The position numbers and the translations under genes were made by a program. Shown piece after piece: positions 4,709 through 5,037 of a stretch of DNA of 5,037 nucleotides. This DNA is from JANYLN01 sp041687575 (GTDB lineage: Bacteria; Planctomycetota; Phycisphaerae; UBA1845; JANYLN01). Positions within the stretch are counted from its first letter, which is position 1. Each line of letters begins with the position of its first letter. Location: positions 1-5,037 of the forward strand of contig JAWLBS010000362.1 of assembly GCA_041687575.1 (NCBI GenBank), read 5' to 3'. The notes under the pieces were generated by a model. The model was not told the DNA's origin and made no database searches. It saw only the letters and a program-made list of their open reading frames with translations.

Positions 4709-4826
4709 TGTCATCCTGAAGGGCCGTGGTTGTCATCCTGAACGAAGTGAAGGATCTCTGACAAGCGAGCCGTTCAATCCTGGGGCCGCTGTCCATGAGA
4801 GATTCTTCGCTGCGCTCAGAATGACA
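4709..4826. repeat. Inverted repeat of the TGTCATYCTGA family, with an extra partial copy
   Basis: The left arm (4731-4759) and the reverse complement of the right arm (4798-4826) match at 24 of 29 positions. The arms begin TGTCATYCTGARCG and end AATCTCT or GATCTCT, separated by 38 nt. A third partial copy, TGTCATCCTGAA, lies at 4709-4720 and repeats the first 12 nt of the left arm exactly. From general knowledge, TGTCATTCTGAGCG-type arms recur between genes in many unrelated bacterial genomes, often in facing pairs like this. No transposase is present. It lies upstream of the sulfatase promoter, outside the -35. Confidence 0.85.
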
Positions 4827-4856
4827 GCTTGGAGCGGTTGTCACGGACCGAACACG

Positions 4857-4902
4857 CTGCGCATTCGCAGAATTCCATGGCCGGAAACAGCCCCTGCCAT
4901 GG
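4857..4902. other. Two hairpins after the end of the truncated gene
   Basis: CCATGGC (4875-4881) pairs with GCCATGG (4896-4902) around 14 nt, starting 8 nt past the stop of the minus-strand gene. Further on, CTGCG (4857-4861) pairs with CGCAG (4866-4870) around CATT. Neither is followed by a T-run on the minus strand, so a terminator role is only possible. Confidence 0.35.
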
Positions 4903-4910
4903 CACCCAAC

Positions 4911-5037
4911 TCACCGGCCGCGCGTGCGGCGCGGTACGGGCGGCTTGCCGCATTCGAGCTGCTCCAGCAGGTAGCGCCAGTGCGAGAGCGTCTGTTCGAC
5001 CAGCACGCTGGGGCCGCGCTGGATCAGCGCGTTGCGC
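4911..5037 (-). CDS. C-terminal 41 residues of an unrecognised protein (partial)
   Basis: On the minus strand a frame enters from the right edge and ends at the TGA complementary to 4911-4913. The visible tail begins RNALIQRGPSVLVEQTLSHW, continues as an amphipathic helix (RYLLEQLECG) and ends in a basic, Pro-rich tail (KPPVPRRTRGR). Third codon positions are strongly G/C, as in the neighbouring genes, which supports coding. Nothing in this fragment identifies a family, and no function is assigned. The sulfatase lies 294 nt downstream on the same strand but has its own promoter, so co-transcription is not indicated. Confidence 0.6.
   Translation of the reverse strand, partial: RNALIQRGPSVLVEQTLSHWRYLLEQLECGKPPVPRRTRGR

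Larger units (their letters stand above)
4617..4910. other. Intergenic region between the truncated gene and the sulfatase
   Basis: These 294 nt contain the sulfatase promoter and ribosome-binding site, a widespread-type inverted repeat (4709-4826) and two small hairpins next to the end of the upstream gene (4857-4902). No coding sequence is supported. Confidence 0.7.

Noticed and set aside
4709..4826. Complete insertion sequence or MITE with target duplication
   Set aside because: No transposase is present, and I found no convincing flanking target duplication; only the short word GGTTGTCA recurs (4728-4735 and 4836-4843), partly inside the arm.

Overview
The window is GC-rich DNA, probably from a planctomycete and perhaps from the class Phycisphaerae. 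This is an inference from three things. There is a formylglycine-type sulfatase. There is a membrane protein with the CPxCGYNLRGL...RCPECG zinc ribbon that I associate with that group. The gaps between genes are loose and packed with small palindromic and tandem repeats. No RNA gene, CRISPR array, transposase or complete mobile element is visible.

Layout from left to right. (1) 1-456, minus strand: the N-terminal 152 codons of a membrane-anchored protein with a long Ala/Pro/Thr-rich linker, cut by the window edge. (2) 457-1299: 843 non-coding bases. From about 610 onward this is a mosaic of short repeats: 10-nt CGCRGATGAA units, an eight-unit heptad array, two copies of a 24-nt palindromic repeat, and a cluster of hairpins with related loops and tails. 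(3) 1300-2064, minus strand: a zinc-ribbon protein with about five membrane segments. (4) 2065-2378: a divergent intergenic region with a third, inverted copy of the palindromic repeat. (5) 2379-3188, plus strand: a TIM-barrel protein resembling aldo/keto reductases but without a clear catalytic Lys. (6) 3204-4616, minus strand: a complete sulfatase with no signal peptide and the variant active-site motif C-I-A-A-R. (7) 4617-4910: the sulfatase promoter, then a widespread type of inverted repeat with 29-nt arms. (8) 4911-5037, minus strand: the last 41 codons of an unrecognised protein.

The barrel protein and the sulfatase converge. Their stop codons lie 15 nt apart and are built into the two arms of one palindrome. 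Their ribosome-binding sites are nearly identical (GGAGGA, then 6 nt, then ATG). A shared role in breaking down sulfated or modified carbohydrate is possible but unproven. The other genes show no operon linkage.

I found no convincing new protein system. The most unusual material is the repeat mosaic at 610-1260 and its echo at 2138-2210. The CxAxR sulfatase and the atypical barrel protein come next.
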